Of a DNA stretch of 64,000 bases, positions 8,099-21,680 are shown one piece after another. Source of the DNA: Thauera sp034003485 (GTDB lineage Bacteria; Pseudomonadota; Gammaproteobacteria; Burkholderiales; Rhodocyclaceae); NCBI RefSeq assembly GCF_034003485.1, contig NZ_JAVEYL010000021.1, forward strand, positions 8,069 through 72,068, in the 5' to 3' direction. The notes beneath the pieces were generated by a model. The model worked only from the letters and a program-made list of their open reading frames with translations. It was not told the origin of the DNA and searched no databases. Made by a program: the position numbers and the translations under genes. Position 1 is the first letter of the stretch, and each line of letters opens with the position of its first letter.

Positions 8099-9304
8099 GT
8101 GAAGAAAAGAACAGTCGCAGCAGTGGTCGGCGCCATGCTCGGTGCCGTGGTCCTTGCCACACCGGCCCATGCCCAGGACGTCAAGATCGGCCTGATGGCG
8201 GCGATCTCGGGCCCGATCGCGGCGCTCGCCCCGCCGATGGCGGCGGCGTCCAAGCTGGCCGTGGCCCACGTCAACGAGCAGGGCGGTATCCTCAAGGGCG
8301 GCAAGCTCGAGGCCGTGCTCGGCGACAGCGCCTGCAACCCGCAGAACGCCACCGACGCGGCCACCAAGGCGGTGAACATCGACCGTGTGCTCGCCATCGT
8401 CGGCCCGGCCTGCTCGGGCGCGGTGCTCGCGACCGCCAACTCGGTCGCCATCCCCGCGGGCGTGCTGATGATCACCCCCTCGGGCACCTCGCCCGAGATC
8501 ACCAAACTCAACGACAAGGACCTCGTCTTCCGCACCCTGCCGTCGGACGATTACCAGGGCCGGGCGCTGGCGCGCACGCTCAAGGCGCGCGGCATCGACA
8601 AGGTCGCAGTGGCCTACCTGAACAACGACTACGGCAAGGGCCTGGCCGAATCCTTCAAGGCCGAGTTCGAGGCCAACGGCGGCACCATCGCCGGTTATTC
8701 GGGGCATGAGGACGGCAAGGCCTCCTATCGCTCCGAGCTGGCCACGCTCGCCCGCGGCGGCGCCGATACGCTGATCATCTTCGACTACGGTGACGGTACC
8801 GGCCTCAGCCTGCTGCGCCAGGCCCTGGAAAACGGCTTCTTCAAGACCTTCGTCGGCGCCGACGGCATGAAGTCCGAAGGCCTGGTGAAGTCGATCGGCG
8901 CGCAGAACCTCGGCGGCTTCTTCGTCTCCGCACCGGTGGGCGAAGCCTCGGCCTCGCTCGACAACTTCAACAAGGCCTACAAGGCCGCGGGCGAGAACAT
9001 CGACGCGGTGTTCGCCACCACCTCGTACGACGCCGCCTTCCTGGTCGCGCTGGCGATCGAGAAGGCAGGCGGCGACAAGGCCAGGCTGGCCGAATCGCTG
9101 CGCGCGGTGGCGATGGCGCCGGGCGAGCCGATCATGGCCGGCGAGTGGGCCAAGGCCAAGCAGCTGATCGCCGAAGGCAAGGACATCGACTACAAGGGCG
9201 CCGGCGGCGACCACGAGTTCGATGCCGCCGGCGACGTGCCGGGCAGCTACGCCTTCTTCAAGGTCAGCGGCACGGGCTACGAGTCGATCGCCGACATGAA
9301 GTGA
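8099..9304 (+). CDS. Periplasmic substrate-binding protein of the ABC importer (LivK-like)
   Basis: This 401-aa type I periplasmic binding protein begins with a Sec signal (VKKRTVAAVVGAMLGAVVL, cleavage after PAHA-Q). The mature part has the usual KIGLMAAISGPIAALAPPM start, the IVGPACSGAVLATA ligand-pocket strand and the AYLNNDYGKGLAESF hinge. I chose GTG 8099, eight bases after AGGAGG (8085-8090); the GTG at 8090 overlaps that ribosome site. It is last in the operon, 86 nt after livM, and is followed by a strong terminator. The ligand is unknown. Confidence 0.88.
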   Translation: MKKRTVAAVVGAMLGAVVLATPAHAQDVKIGLMAAISGPIAALAPPMAAASKLAVAHVNEQGGILKGGKLEAVLGDSACNPQNATDAATKAVNIDRVLAIVGPACSGAVLATANSVAIPAGVLMITPSGTSPEITKLNDKDLVFRTLPSDDYQGRALARTLKARGIDKVAVAYLNNDYGKGLAESFKAEFEANGGTIAGYSGHEDGKASYRSELATLARGGADTLIIFDYGDGTGLSLLRQALENGFFKTFVGADGMKSEGLVKSIGAQNLGGFFVSAPVGEASASLDNFNKAYKAAGENIDAVFATTSYDAAFLVALAIEKAGGDKARLAESLRAVAMAPGEPIMAGEWAKAKQLIAEGKDIDYKGAGGDHEFDAAGDVPGSYAFFKVSGTGYESIADMK

Positions 9305-9345
9305 GCGCCTGCGGTCAGGCCGTGATACGGCCCGGCTGCGGCCCA

Positions 9346-9389
9346 GGCAAGGGCCGGACGGGGGTGCCTGTCCGGCCCTTGCCCTTTTG
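9346..9389 (+). terminator. Rho-independent terminator of the livGFHMK-type operon
   Basis: A 14-bp perfect stem (GGCAAGGGCCGGAC at 9346-9359 with GTCCGGCCCTTGCC at 9370-9383) and 10-nt loop are followed by CTTTTG. It lies about 42 nt beyond the binding-protein stop. Confidence 0.8.
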
Positions 9390-9416
9390 CCGGCCTGGGC
9401 GCGCAGTGCTCGTGAA

Positions 9417-9451
9417 GATTGCAAACGCTCACGCTGCGAGCGTTGCAAATC
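9417..9451. promoter_or_regulatory. Near-palindromic 14-nt arms upstream of the lipoprotein pair
   Basis: GATTGCAAACGCTC (9417-9430) and GAGCGTTGCAAATC (9438-9451) form an imperfect inverted repeat, both arms carrying TTGCAA-type cores. There is no T-tract, so it looks more like an operator than a terminator. It lies about 125 nt upstream of the lipoprotein start at 9575. Confidence 0.4.
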
Positions 9452-9574
9452 CGGCGGTCATGGCGGATCCTGATGGCGTCTTTGTCTGCTGGGGCCCCCA
9501 GCCCCGGGTTGTGTCGTCGCCACCGTCCTCTGCCGGCACATGTCGATCTGTGCGGGACGACCGGGAGAATCTGC

Positions 9575-10066
9575 ATGAAACGCGTCATCGCCTGGCTGTG
9601 CGGCCTGTTGTCGGCTATCGGCATCACCGCCTGCGACTACATCAACGTCAAGGAACTTCAACCCGGCGTGTCCACCGCGACCGAGGTGCGCGAGCGCTTC
9701 GGTCCGCCGCACATGGAGTGGAAGAACGACGACGGCTCGGTGACCTGGGAGTTCAGCCGCCAGCCCCAAGGCATCGAGTGCTTCATGATCACGGTCGGTG
9801 CGGACAACATCCTGCGCAGCATCGACCAGGTGTTGAACGAGCAGACCTTCGCGCGTGTCGAAAACGGCATGAACGGGGACCAGGTTCGCCGCCTGCTCGG
9901 CAAGCCGGCCTCGAGCCAGTTCTTCCAGCTCAAGCAGGAGACGGTGTGGGAGTGGCGGATCTCGCATGGCGCGCCGGGGACCAGTGATCCGGTGTTCTTC
10001 ACCGTGTCCTTCAATACCGACGGCCGGGTGACCGGCACAGGGCGCTACACCCAGTACAAGCGTTGA
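9575..10066 (+). CDS. BamE/SmpA-like outer-membrane lipoprotein, first of a tandem pair
   Basis: This 163-aa protein begins with a lipoprotein signal (MKRVIAWLCGLLSAIGITAC, lipid-modified Cys20). The mature part contains two short SmpA/OmlA-type repeats: LQPGVSTATEVRERFGPP and VENGMNGDQVRRLLGKP, each followed by a W-rich strand. Such domains occur in BamE-type accessory lipoproteins; the partner here is unknown. ATG 9575 has GGGAGA (9563-9568) upstream. It lies 13 nt before a paralogous lipoprotein, so the two are probably co-transcribed. Confidence 0.75.
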   Translation: MKRVIAWLCGLLSAIGITACDYINVKELQPGVSTATEVRERFGPPHMEWKNDDGSVTWEFSRQPQGIECFMITVGADNILRSIDQVLNEQTFARVENGMNGDQVRRLLGKPASSQFFQLKQETVWEWRISHGAPGTSDPVFFTVSFNTDGRVTGTGRYTQYKR

Positions 10067-10079
10067 ACGGGAGGCCTGC

Positions 10080-10706
10080 ATGATTCCCCACATGAATCCG
10101 ATCTCGCGCAGCGTGCCGCTCGTCGTGCGCTGGCTGTTGCTCGTGCTGCTGGCCGGCGCGCTCGCCGGCTGCGCCACCTTCCAGCCGCCGCGCCCCTACA
10201 CGACCGAGGCCGAAGCACTCGCCGCACGCGGCGAGCCGACCCGGCGCTGGAGCAACGACGACGGCACCACCACGCTCGAGTACTCGACCCAGCCCAACGG
10301 CTGGACCTGCCTGATGGTGCAGGTAGACCAGGGCGGCATCGTGCTGCGGCAGTGGAATGCGCTCGCCCCGGAAAACCTCGCTCGCGTCGAGCGCGGCATG
10401 AGCAGGGAGCAGGTGTCGCGTCTGCTCGGCACGCACCGCTCCGAACAGCGCTTCACGAATTCCGGGGAGACGGTCTGGGACTGGAACATCCGCAATGACG
10501 GCCCCGGCATCGCCACGCTGTTCAACGTGCATTTCATCGACGACAAGGTGGTGCGCACCAGCCAGACCTATGTGTATCCGCGCGATGGGGCGGTATTCGG
10601 TGGCAGGGGCGGGTATTACGCCTACCCCTGGGGCTGGGGTGGCGGCTGGTGGGGCTATCCGCGCCCTTTCTACCCGCATCCTTTCATGCATCCCTGGTAC
10701 TGGTAG
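10080..10706 (+). CDS. BamE/SmpA-like lipoprotein, second of the tandem pair, with Gly/aromatic tail
   Basis: This 208-aa lipoprotein (signal ending LLAGALAGC) is paralogous to the preceding gene: EALAARGEPTRRWSNDDGTTT aligns with its first repeat and VERGMSREQVSRLLGTH with its second. It adds a C-terminal tail very rich in Gly, Tyr, Trp and Pro (residues about 170-208, ending HPWYW) absent from the paralogue. ATG 10080 follows GGGAGG (10069-10075). It is probably outer-membrane anchored; function unknown. Confidence 0.75.
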   Translation: MIPHMNPISRSVPLVVRWLLLVLLAGALAGCATFQPPRPYTTEAEALAARGEPTRRWSNDDGTTTLEYSTQPNGWTCLMVQVDQGGIVLRQWNALAPENLARVERGMSREQVSRLLGTHRSEQRFTNSGETVWDWNIRNDGPGIATLFNVHFIDDKVVRTSQTYVYPRDGAVFGGRGGYYAYPWGWGGGWWGYPRPFYPHPFMHPWYW

Positions 10707-10810
10707 CAGGTCTCCCACAGATCCTCACGCCCACAGCGGCGCCCGTGGCAGCGCCGTGCGGGGTTGTGATCTTGGCAGTGCTGCGCGACAAGGGCTAGAA
10801 TCCGGGCCTT

Positions 10811-10880
10811 GCCGAGGAGCGCTGCGACCCACCGAACCTGTGCGGGCCAGGCTCGGCAACCGATCAACGGCGCTCACAAA
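10811..10880 (+). ncRNA. SAH (S-adenosylhomocysteine) riboswitch aptamer upstream of metH
   Basis: The sequence fits the SAH riboswitch consensus. Helix P1 is GCCGAG (10811-10816) with CTCGGC (10852-10857). The conserved GAGCGCTGCGACC segment follows P1, and the pseudoknot pairs GAGCGC (10817-10822) with GCGCTC (10870-10875) inside AACGGCGCTCAC. SAH riboswitches are known mainly in beta/gamma-proteobacteria upstream of ahcY and metH, where SAH turns expression on. The downstream coding region is metH, as expected. Confidence 0.88.
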
Positions 10881-10913
10881 CCTTCAGCCGGTTTGTGGCG
10901 CCGTTCGCTTTTG
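10866..10913 (+). terminator. Expression-platform terminator of the SAH riboswitch
   Basis: AACGGCGC-tc-ACAAACC (10866-10882) can pair with GGTTTGT-g-GCGCCGTT, followed by CGCTTTTG. The 5' arm contains the same GCGCTC bases that form the aptamer pseudoknot, so SAH binding should prevent the hairpin and allow read-through into metH. This mutually exclusive pairing is read directly from the sequence; the switching direction is from family knowledge. Confidence 0.7.
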
Positions 10914-10958
10914 TGCGTGGCGTTGCCCGGCAGCCGTTGAACGACCGAGGACCCAGCC

Positions 10959-14669
<3,711 letters not shown>

Positions 14670-14753
14670 GCGCGCACGCGCGGCCCGCCGCCGGCGGGTG
14701 CGCGGGTGCCTGCGCGTGTATCATCATGAATCGCTTATCAAACAGGGGCTGAC

Positions 14754-15137
14754 ATGGCAACCGTCGAACTTACCGCCGACAATTTCAACGACACCATCGG
14801 GCAGAACCCGATCGTTTTCCTCGATTTCTGGGCGGCGTGGTGCGGCCCTTGCCGTAACTTTGCCCCGACCTACGAGGCCGCGTCCGAAGCCCACCCCGAC
14901 ATCGTCTTCGCCAAGATCGACACCGAGGCCCAGCAGGACCTCGCCGCCGCCTTCCAGATCCGCTCCATCCCCACGATCGCGGTGATTCGCGAAGGCGTGA
15001 TGGTGTTCCGCGAATCCGGCGCGCTACCGGCGAACGCGCTGAATCAGGTCATCGATGGCGTGCGCGGTCTGGACATGGATCAGGTGCGCGCCGAGATCGC
15101 CGAGCAGCAGGCTCAGGGCGGCCAGCAACAAGCCTGA
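14754..15137 (+). CDS. Thioredoxin family protein
   Basis: This 127-aa protein has a thioredoxin fold with redox motif W29-CGPC-33 and the cis-Pro element SIPT. The C-terminal ~20 residues are an Ala/Gln-rich extension ending QQQA, not typical of TrxA. It is a cytoplasmic disulfide reductase; no signal peptide is seen. It lies 84 nt after metH and may share its transcript; a strong terminator follows. Confidence 0.88.
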   Translation: MATVELTADNFNDTIGQNPIVFLDFWAAWCGPCRNFAPTYEAASEAHPDIVFAKIDTEAQQDLAAAFQIRSIPTIAVIREGVMVFRESGALPANALNQVIDGVRGLDMDQVRAEIAEQQAQGGQQQA

Positions 15138-15168
15138 GCAGTCGCCACGCTCCTTGGCGGCGGACGAC

Positions 15169-15215
15169 AAAAAAGGCGCTGACGACCGGAAATCCGATCG
15201 TCAGCGCCTTTTTTG
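15169..15215. terminator. Bidirectional terminator between thioredoxin gene and BCCT pseudogene
   Basis: A 12-bp perfect stem (AGGCGCTGACGA with TCGTCAGCGCCT) is flanked by an A-tract on the left and a T-tract on the right, so it can stop transcription from both convergent genes. Confidence 0.9.
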
Positions 15216-15234
15216 TGCTTGCCTGCGGCGACGC

Positions 15235-17379
<2,145 letters not shown>

Positions 17380-17388
17380 GCTGATATA

Positions 17389-18282
17389 TCAGCCCATTTT
17401 GCCCGCCCGCTCCCGGATCGCCTGCATCGCCGGATGCGACAGTCGGCGCTCGGTGGTGATTGCGTAGACCTCGCTGCTGACCTCCGCAATCTCGCCGACC
17501 GCCTCCAGGCCGTACTGGTGGCACACGGTGTCGGCGATCGTGGTCGGTGCAACGAACGCGCCCGTGCCGCTCTGGGCGAAGGCCTTCATCAGTGCGCTGT
17601 CGTCGAATTCGGCGACGATCGACGGGCGCACGCGCTGCGTCTCGAACCACTGCAGCAGCGCGCCACGGTGGGCGACGTCCTCGCCCGGCAGCAGGAAGGG
17701 CGCGCCGTCGAGCGTTGCCGGAAAGCCATCGGCCAGGCGTGCGGCGAGCGCGGGCGCCGCGAACACCGTCAGCGTGCTCTCGCCGAGCAGCGTGCTGTAG
17801 CCACGCACGCTGACCTCGGGCGGCATCGGCCGGTCGGCGATCACCAGGTCGAGCCGGTGCACCGCCAGCTCGGCCAGCAACTCGGCGAGCGGTGCCTCGC
17901 GGCACACCAGGCGACCGGGGCGTTCCACATGCAGTGCGGGCTCGATCAGGCGGTGGATGACGGATTTGGGCATCGAATCGGGGAAACCGATGCGAAACGG
18001 CAGGCTACGGCGCAGCGTGTCGTCGCGCACCAGGTCCAAGATCTGGTCGCCGAGCGCGAAGATCTGCTCCGCATGGCCGAGGATGCGCTCGCCCGCCTCG
18101 GTGAGCACCAGCCGGCGCCCGACGCGGCGGAACAGGCTGACGCCGAGCGCGGCCTCGAAGGTCGCGATCTGGGCGCTGATCGAATGCGGCGCCAGATCCA
18201 GCACGCGGCCGGCCTCGGCGATCGTGCCCACCCGCGCCACCGTCCAGAAGTAGCGCAGGTGCTTGAAGTTCAGTTCGGTCAC
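17389..18282 (-). CDS. LysR-family regulator, NhaR-like
   Basis: At 297 aa, it has an N-terminal winged HTH (residues 5-65: FKHLRYFWTVARVGTIAEAG, then FRRVGRRLVLTEAGE) of the NhaR type, with a LysR co-inducer domain to residue 297. NhaR proteins respond to Na+/pH and osmotic stress in E. coli. It lies immediately upstream of, and co-directional with, the BCCT transporter pseudogene (9 nt gap), suggesting it controls that gene. It is divergent from the terB-like gene across a dyad-containing AT-rich region. Confidence 0.85.
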   Translation of the reverse strand: MTELNFKHLRYFWTVARVGTIAEAGRVLDLAPHSISAQIATFEAALGVSLFRRVGRRLVLTEAGERILGHAEQIFALGDQILDLVRDDTLRRSLPFRIGFPDSMPKSVIHRLIEPALHVERPGRLVCREAPLAELLAELAVHRLDLVIADRPMPPEVSVRGYSTLLGESTLTVFAAPALAARLADGFPATLDGAPFLLPGEDVAHRGALLQWFETQRVRPSIVAEFDDSALMKAFAQSGTGAFVAPTTIADTVCHQYGLEAVGEIAEVSSEVYAITTERRLSHPAMQAIRERAGKMG

Positions 18283-18314
18283 GTTTCAGGCTCCGGCGTT
18301 CCATCGAAAAAATA

Positions 18315-18336
18315 GATTATATAGCGACTAATAATC
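18315..18336. promoter_or_regulatory. Candidate LysR operator / divergent promoter
   Basis: GATTAT (18315-18320) and ATAATC (18331-18336) form an inverted repeat with a 10-nt spacer in an unusually AT-rich stretch 33 nt upstream of the lysR start. This fits the T-N11-A LysR box style. It would serve the divergent lysR and terB-like genes. Confidence 0.45.
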
Positions 18337-18453
18337 GACTTTTTGTGCGATTACTTCTCCTTTAGGCTGCAACTGTCTGCAGTGGCACCGGGGTCTACCC
18401 ACCCGGCCGACCCGACCCCTGCAGCCATCCCGACACAACAAGGAGACCGCACC

Positions 18454-18861
18454 ATGCGCCACTACGAAACCGACAGCCGCCCGGCCGCCACCCGCCTGCT
18501 CGCCCTCACCGTGCTTGCCGACGGCGGCCTTGACCGCAACGAGATCGACGCCCTGATGGAAGCCGACCTCGCTCGCCGCCTGGGGCTCGGCAGCGCGGAG
18601 TTCGAGCGCATCCTGCGCGAGTACTGCGACGACCTGCTCCTGAGCGCGCACTACCTCGACGGCATGCGCCTGAAAGTGGCCGACGAGGTGCTCGACCTGC
18701 TGCTCGAGGACATCGCCGATCCGGCGCTGCAGCGCGCCCTGCTGCACACGATGCAGGACATCGTCAGCGCGGACGGCGTGGAGACCACGGCCGAGGTCGA
18801 GGTGCTCGCGCGGGCGCTGCAGAAGTGGGGCGCGCGCGTCGCCGCAAGCGGTCTGAACTGA
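18454..18861 (+). CDS. TerB-like tellurite-resistance/co-chaperone-like helical protein
   Basis: This 135-aa all-helical protein has acidic repeats (DRNEIDALMEADLARRLGL, DDLLLSAHYLDG, DIVSADGVETTAEVEVL) of the TerB type, including the paired D-G/E metal-like loops. ATG 18454 is preceded by AAGGAG; an upstream in-frame ATG at 18343 is less likely. Its role is unknown; TerB proteins associate with stress-response or membrane complexes. It is followed 76 nt later by a PsiE-like gene. Confidence 0.7.
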   Translation: MRHYETDSRPAATRLLALTVLADGGLDRNEIDALMEADLARRLGLGSAEFERILREYCDDLLLSAHYLDGMRLKVADEVLDLLLEDIADPALQRALLHTMQDIVSADGVETTAEVEVLARALQKWGARVAASGLN

Positions 18862-18937
18862 TCGCGATCGCCGCGCCGGGCGCCAACGCCCGGCGCGGCG
18901 AAGCGTGCGGCGCAATGCCGGCACCCTGGAGGAGGAC

Positions 18938-19411
18938 ATGGACACCCCGAAGATGGCGCGCCCGCCGGAGCACGACAACCACCTTGGCGAGCGTGTCGAC
19001 GATCCGCTGATCGACCGCCTGCACTGGGTCATCCGCCAGGCGATCCGCGTGCTCGCGGTGCTGATGGTGGCGGTGATCCTGTGGACGGTGGCCGACGTCG
19101 TCCTCGTGCTCTACGAGAAGCTGTCCGCCCCGCCCTTCCTGCTCCTCGACCTCAACGACATCTTCGTCGTCTTCGCCGCCTTTCTGGCGGTGCTGATCGC
19201 GATCGAGATCTTCGTCAACATCACGCTCTACCTGCGCGACGACGTCATCCACGTCAAACTGGTGATCGCGACCGCGCTGATGGCGATCGCGCGCAAGGTC
19301 ATCGTGCTCGACCTGACCACGCTGGAGCCGATGTACCTGTTCGCGATCGGCGTGATCGTGCTCGCGCTGGGCGTGACCTACTGGCTGGTGTCGGCGCGAC
19401 CGGCTGAGTGA
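18938..19411 (+). CDS. PsiE-family inner-membrane protein
   Basis: At 157 aa, it has four hydrophobic helices (about residues 27-50, 60-85, 95-115, 125-150) and the phosphate-starvation-inducible E (PsiE) region FVVFAAFLAVLIAIEIFVN and RDDVIHVKLVIATALMAIAR. ATG 18938 sits behind GGAGGAGG. The function of the family is not established. Confidence 0.8.
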   Translation: MDTPKMARPPEHDNHLGERVDDPLIDRLHWVIRQAIRVLAVLMVAVILWTVADVVLVLYEKLSAPPFLLLDLNDIFVVFAAFLAVLIAIEIFVNITLYLRDDVIHVKLVIATALMAIARKVIVLDLTTLEPMYLFAIGVIVLALGVTYWLVSARPAE

Positions 19412-19560
19412 GGGGCCGCTCCGGATCAACGCCATTGACGCCAGCATCTGGTCGCCTCGGGCTGCATTGCGCGGGGATCCTCTGCTGCGGATATCGCCTC
19501 GCCACGGCACGGAAGCTGTCAGAATTCAGCCCCTTCCGTCCTCTCTTGCGTCTGCCCGTC

Positions 19561-20472
19561 GTGATCGTTCGTCCCCGCCCGCACTGGATTCACCTGCTCT
19601 TTGTCCGCCGCGGCTCGTTGTTGCGGCGCATCTTGCCGCAGCAGCTTTTCGTGCTGCTACTGGCGTGCGCGGTGGTGGTCGCGCACGGTCAGCTCTTCCA
19701 CATCAAGGTCACGCTGACCTCGGCGCCGTTCTCGTTGATGGGGGTCGCCCTGGCGATCTTCCTGGGTTTTCGCATCAACGCCAGCTACGACCGTTACTGG
19801 GAGGCGCGCAAGTTCTGGGGGGTGGTGCTGGTCGAGGCGCGTAATCTCTCGCGGCATGCGCTGACGCTGACCAACGACGACGTCGATGTACGACCCTTCG
19901 TTTTGGGGTTGATCGCCTTCGCGACCACGATGCGCAACCAGTTGCGCGGCCGCCCGCGTGATGAAGGGCTCCACGGGCTGCTGCCTGAAGAGGTGCTTGC
20001 GCGCGTGCGGACCGCGCGCTTCGCACCCGCACTGGTGCTGCTTTGGCTCGGTCAATGGATACGCGGCGTGCGCGATGCAGGCCGTCTGTCGCCGATGCTG
20101 GCCCAGCACATGGAGCGCTCGGTCGACGAGCTGTCGGCCGCGCTGGGCGGTTGCGAGCGCATCGCCAACACGCCGCTGCCCTTCACCTACTCGGTGATCC
20201 TGCATCGCAGCTCATACTCGTACTGCATGCTGCTGCCCTTCGGTCTGGTGGATACGACCGGCTGGATGACGCCGCTGGTGGTGGGGTTCGTGTCCTACAC
20301 CTTCTTTGCGCTGGAAGCGCTCAGCGACGAGATCGAGGAGCCCTTCGGCACGATGGCGAACGACCTGGCGCTCGATGCCATCGTCGCCGCCATCGACGCG
20401 AGCCTACGTGAACTGCTGGGTGAGGTGCCGCCGCCTGCCCCGCAGCCGGATGCCGACTTCGTGCTCAACTGA
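19561..20472 (+). CDS. Bestrophin-family (RFP-TM/YneE-like) anion channel protein
   Basis: This 303-aa protein starts with the typical bestrophin N-terminus IVRPRPHWIHLLFVRRGS, with GTG 19561 chosen because the family starts exactly there. The hallmark GFRINASYDRYWEARKFWG and the C-terminal DEIEEPFGTMANDLALD follow. Bacterial bestrophins form pentameric ion channels. The gene faces the convergent prs gene with only 26 nt between. Confidence 0.88.
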   Translation: MIVRPRPHWIHLLFVRRGSLLRRILPQQLFVLLLACAVVVAHGQLFHIKVTLTSAPFSLMGVALAIFLGFRINASYDRYWEARKFWGVVLVEARNLSRHALTLTNDDVDVRPFVLGLIAFATTMRNQLRGRPRDEGLHGLLPEEVLARVRTARFAPALVLLWLGQWIRGVRDAGRLSPMLAQHMERSVDELSAALGGCERIANTPLPFTYSVILHRSSYSYCMLLPFGLVDTTGWMTPLVVGFVSYTFFALEALSDEIEEPFGTMANDLALDAIVAAIDASLRELLGEVPPPAPQPDADFVLN

Positions 20473-20498
20473 GCATGCGGTGGGCGCCGCGACGCGCC

Positions 20499-21443
20499 TC
20501 ACTCGAACAGCACGCCCACGCTCTGCCCGCTGTGGATGCGCTCGATCGCGGCCGCGAACAGCGGCGCGACGTTGAGCACGGTGAGCTTGTCGAGGCGCTT
20601 GTCGGCGGGCAGGCTCACCGTGTTGGTGACCACGATCGAGTCGATTGCCGCATCGCGCAGGCGCTCGATCGCAGGCCCGCACAGCACGCCGTGGGTGGCG
20701 GCGGCATGCACGCTGCGCGCCCCGGCGGCCTTGAGCGTCGCCACCGACGACACCAGCGTGCCTGCGGTGGCGATCTCGTCCTCGAAGATCACCACGTCGC
20801 GCCCGACGACCTCGCCGACTACGTGCCCCTGCTTGACCGCCGTGTCCGAGACCCGGCGCTTGTCGATGATCGCCATCGGGATGCCGAGCTTCTCCGAGAA
20901 GCGCCCGGTGCGCTTGGCACCGCCGGCGTCGGTGGCGACCGCGACCATGTTCGACAGGTCGTAGCGGTTGCGGAAGTGCTCGGCGACCATCGACACCGCG
21001 GTCAGGTGATCGACAGGCACGCTGAAGAAGCCATGCACCTGGTCGGCGTGCAGGTCCATGGTCAGCACCCGGTTGGCGCCGGCGGTCTGCAGCAGGTCGG
21101 CGATCAGGCGGCCGGTGATCGAGATGCGCGGCGCGTCCTTCTTGTCCGAGCGCGCGTAGGAGTAATAGGGGATCACCGCGGTGATGCGCTGCGCCGAGGC
21201 GCTGCGCAGCGCATCGAGCGTGATCATCAGTTCCATGATGTGCTCGCTTACCGGCTCGGTGAAGGACTGCACCACGAAGACGTCGCGCTCGCGCACGTTC
21301 TCCTGGATCTGCACGCGCAGGTTGTCGTTGGAAAAGCGCGAGATCTCGAGCTGCCCGAGGCGCAGGCCAAGGCGCTGGGCGATGTCGCCCGCGATATCAC
21401 GGCTGGCGTTGCAGGCGAAGATCTGTAGGCCGTGCTTGATCAT
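20499..21443 (-). CDS. prs: Ribose-phosphate pyrophosphokinase (PRPP synthetase), divergent paralogue
   Basis: At 314 aa, it has the PRPP synthetase architecture: RFSNDNLRVQIQENVR, the ATP/Mg region TMDLHADQVHGFF and the flexible loop Lys-Arg in IIDKRRVSD. Its PRPP-binding loop reads VIFEDEIATAGTL, where housekeeping enzymes have a VDDMVDTAGT-like loop. That departure and the isolated location suggest a second, specialised enzyme. ATG 21441-21443 is preceded by an AGGAG. Product: PRPP for nucleotide/His/Trp synthesis. Confidence 0.85.
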   Translation of the reverse strand: MIKHGLQIFACNASRDIAGDIAQRLGLRLGQLEISRFSNDNLRVQIQENVRERDVFVVQSFTEPVSEHIMELMITLDALRSASAQRITAVIPYYSYARSDKKDAPRISITGRLIADLLQTAGANRVLTMDLHADQVHGFFSVPVDHLTAVSMVAEHFRNRYDLSNMVAVATDAGGAKRTGRFSEKLGIPMAIIDKRRVSDTAVKQGHVVGEVVGRDVVIFEDEIATAGTLVSSVATLKAAGARSVHAAATHGVLCGPAIERLRDAAIDSIVVTNTVSLPADKRLDKLTVLNVAPLFAAAIERIHSGQSVGVLFE

Positions 21444-21680
21444 CGGTCGAAAACTCCTGTGGTGGATTGAGCAGCCGCGGCCGCGCTTGGAAAGCGGGCT
21501 TGATGTCACCGACGCGTTGGCCGCAGGCGCAATGCTACGGGAAGACGGCGCGCGAAAGGCGCATCGGGGGCTTGCGGACGGTCGATTTTTGCCACATCGT
21601 TGCCCAAAACAAGGCGGCTGGAAAAAGCTCCGGTGCAAGCGTCCGAACCGCCCGGACGCGTGCTCTGACTCGAGGCGCTC

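Noticed and set aside
14670..14753. GC-rich hairpin after metH as an intrinsic terminator
   Set aside because: Imperfect stem and no T-tract; read-through into the thioredoxin gene is more likely.
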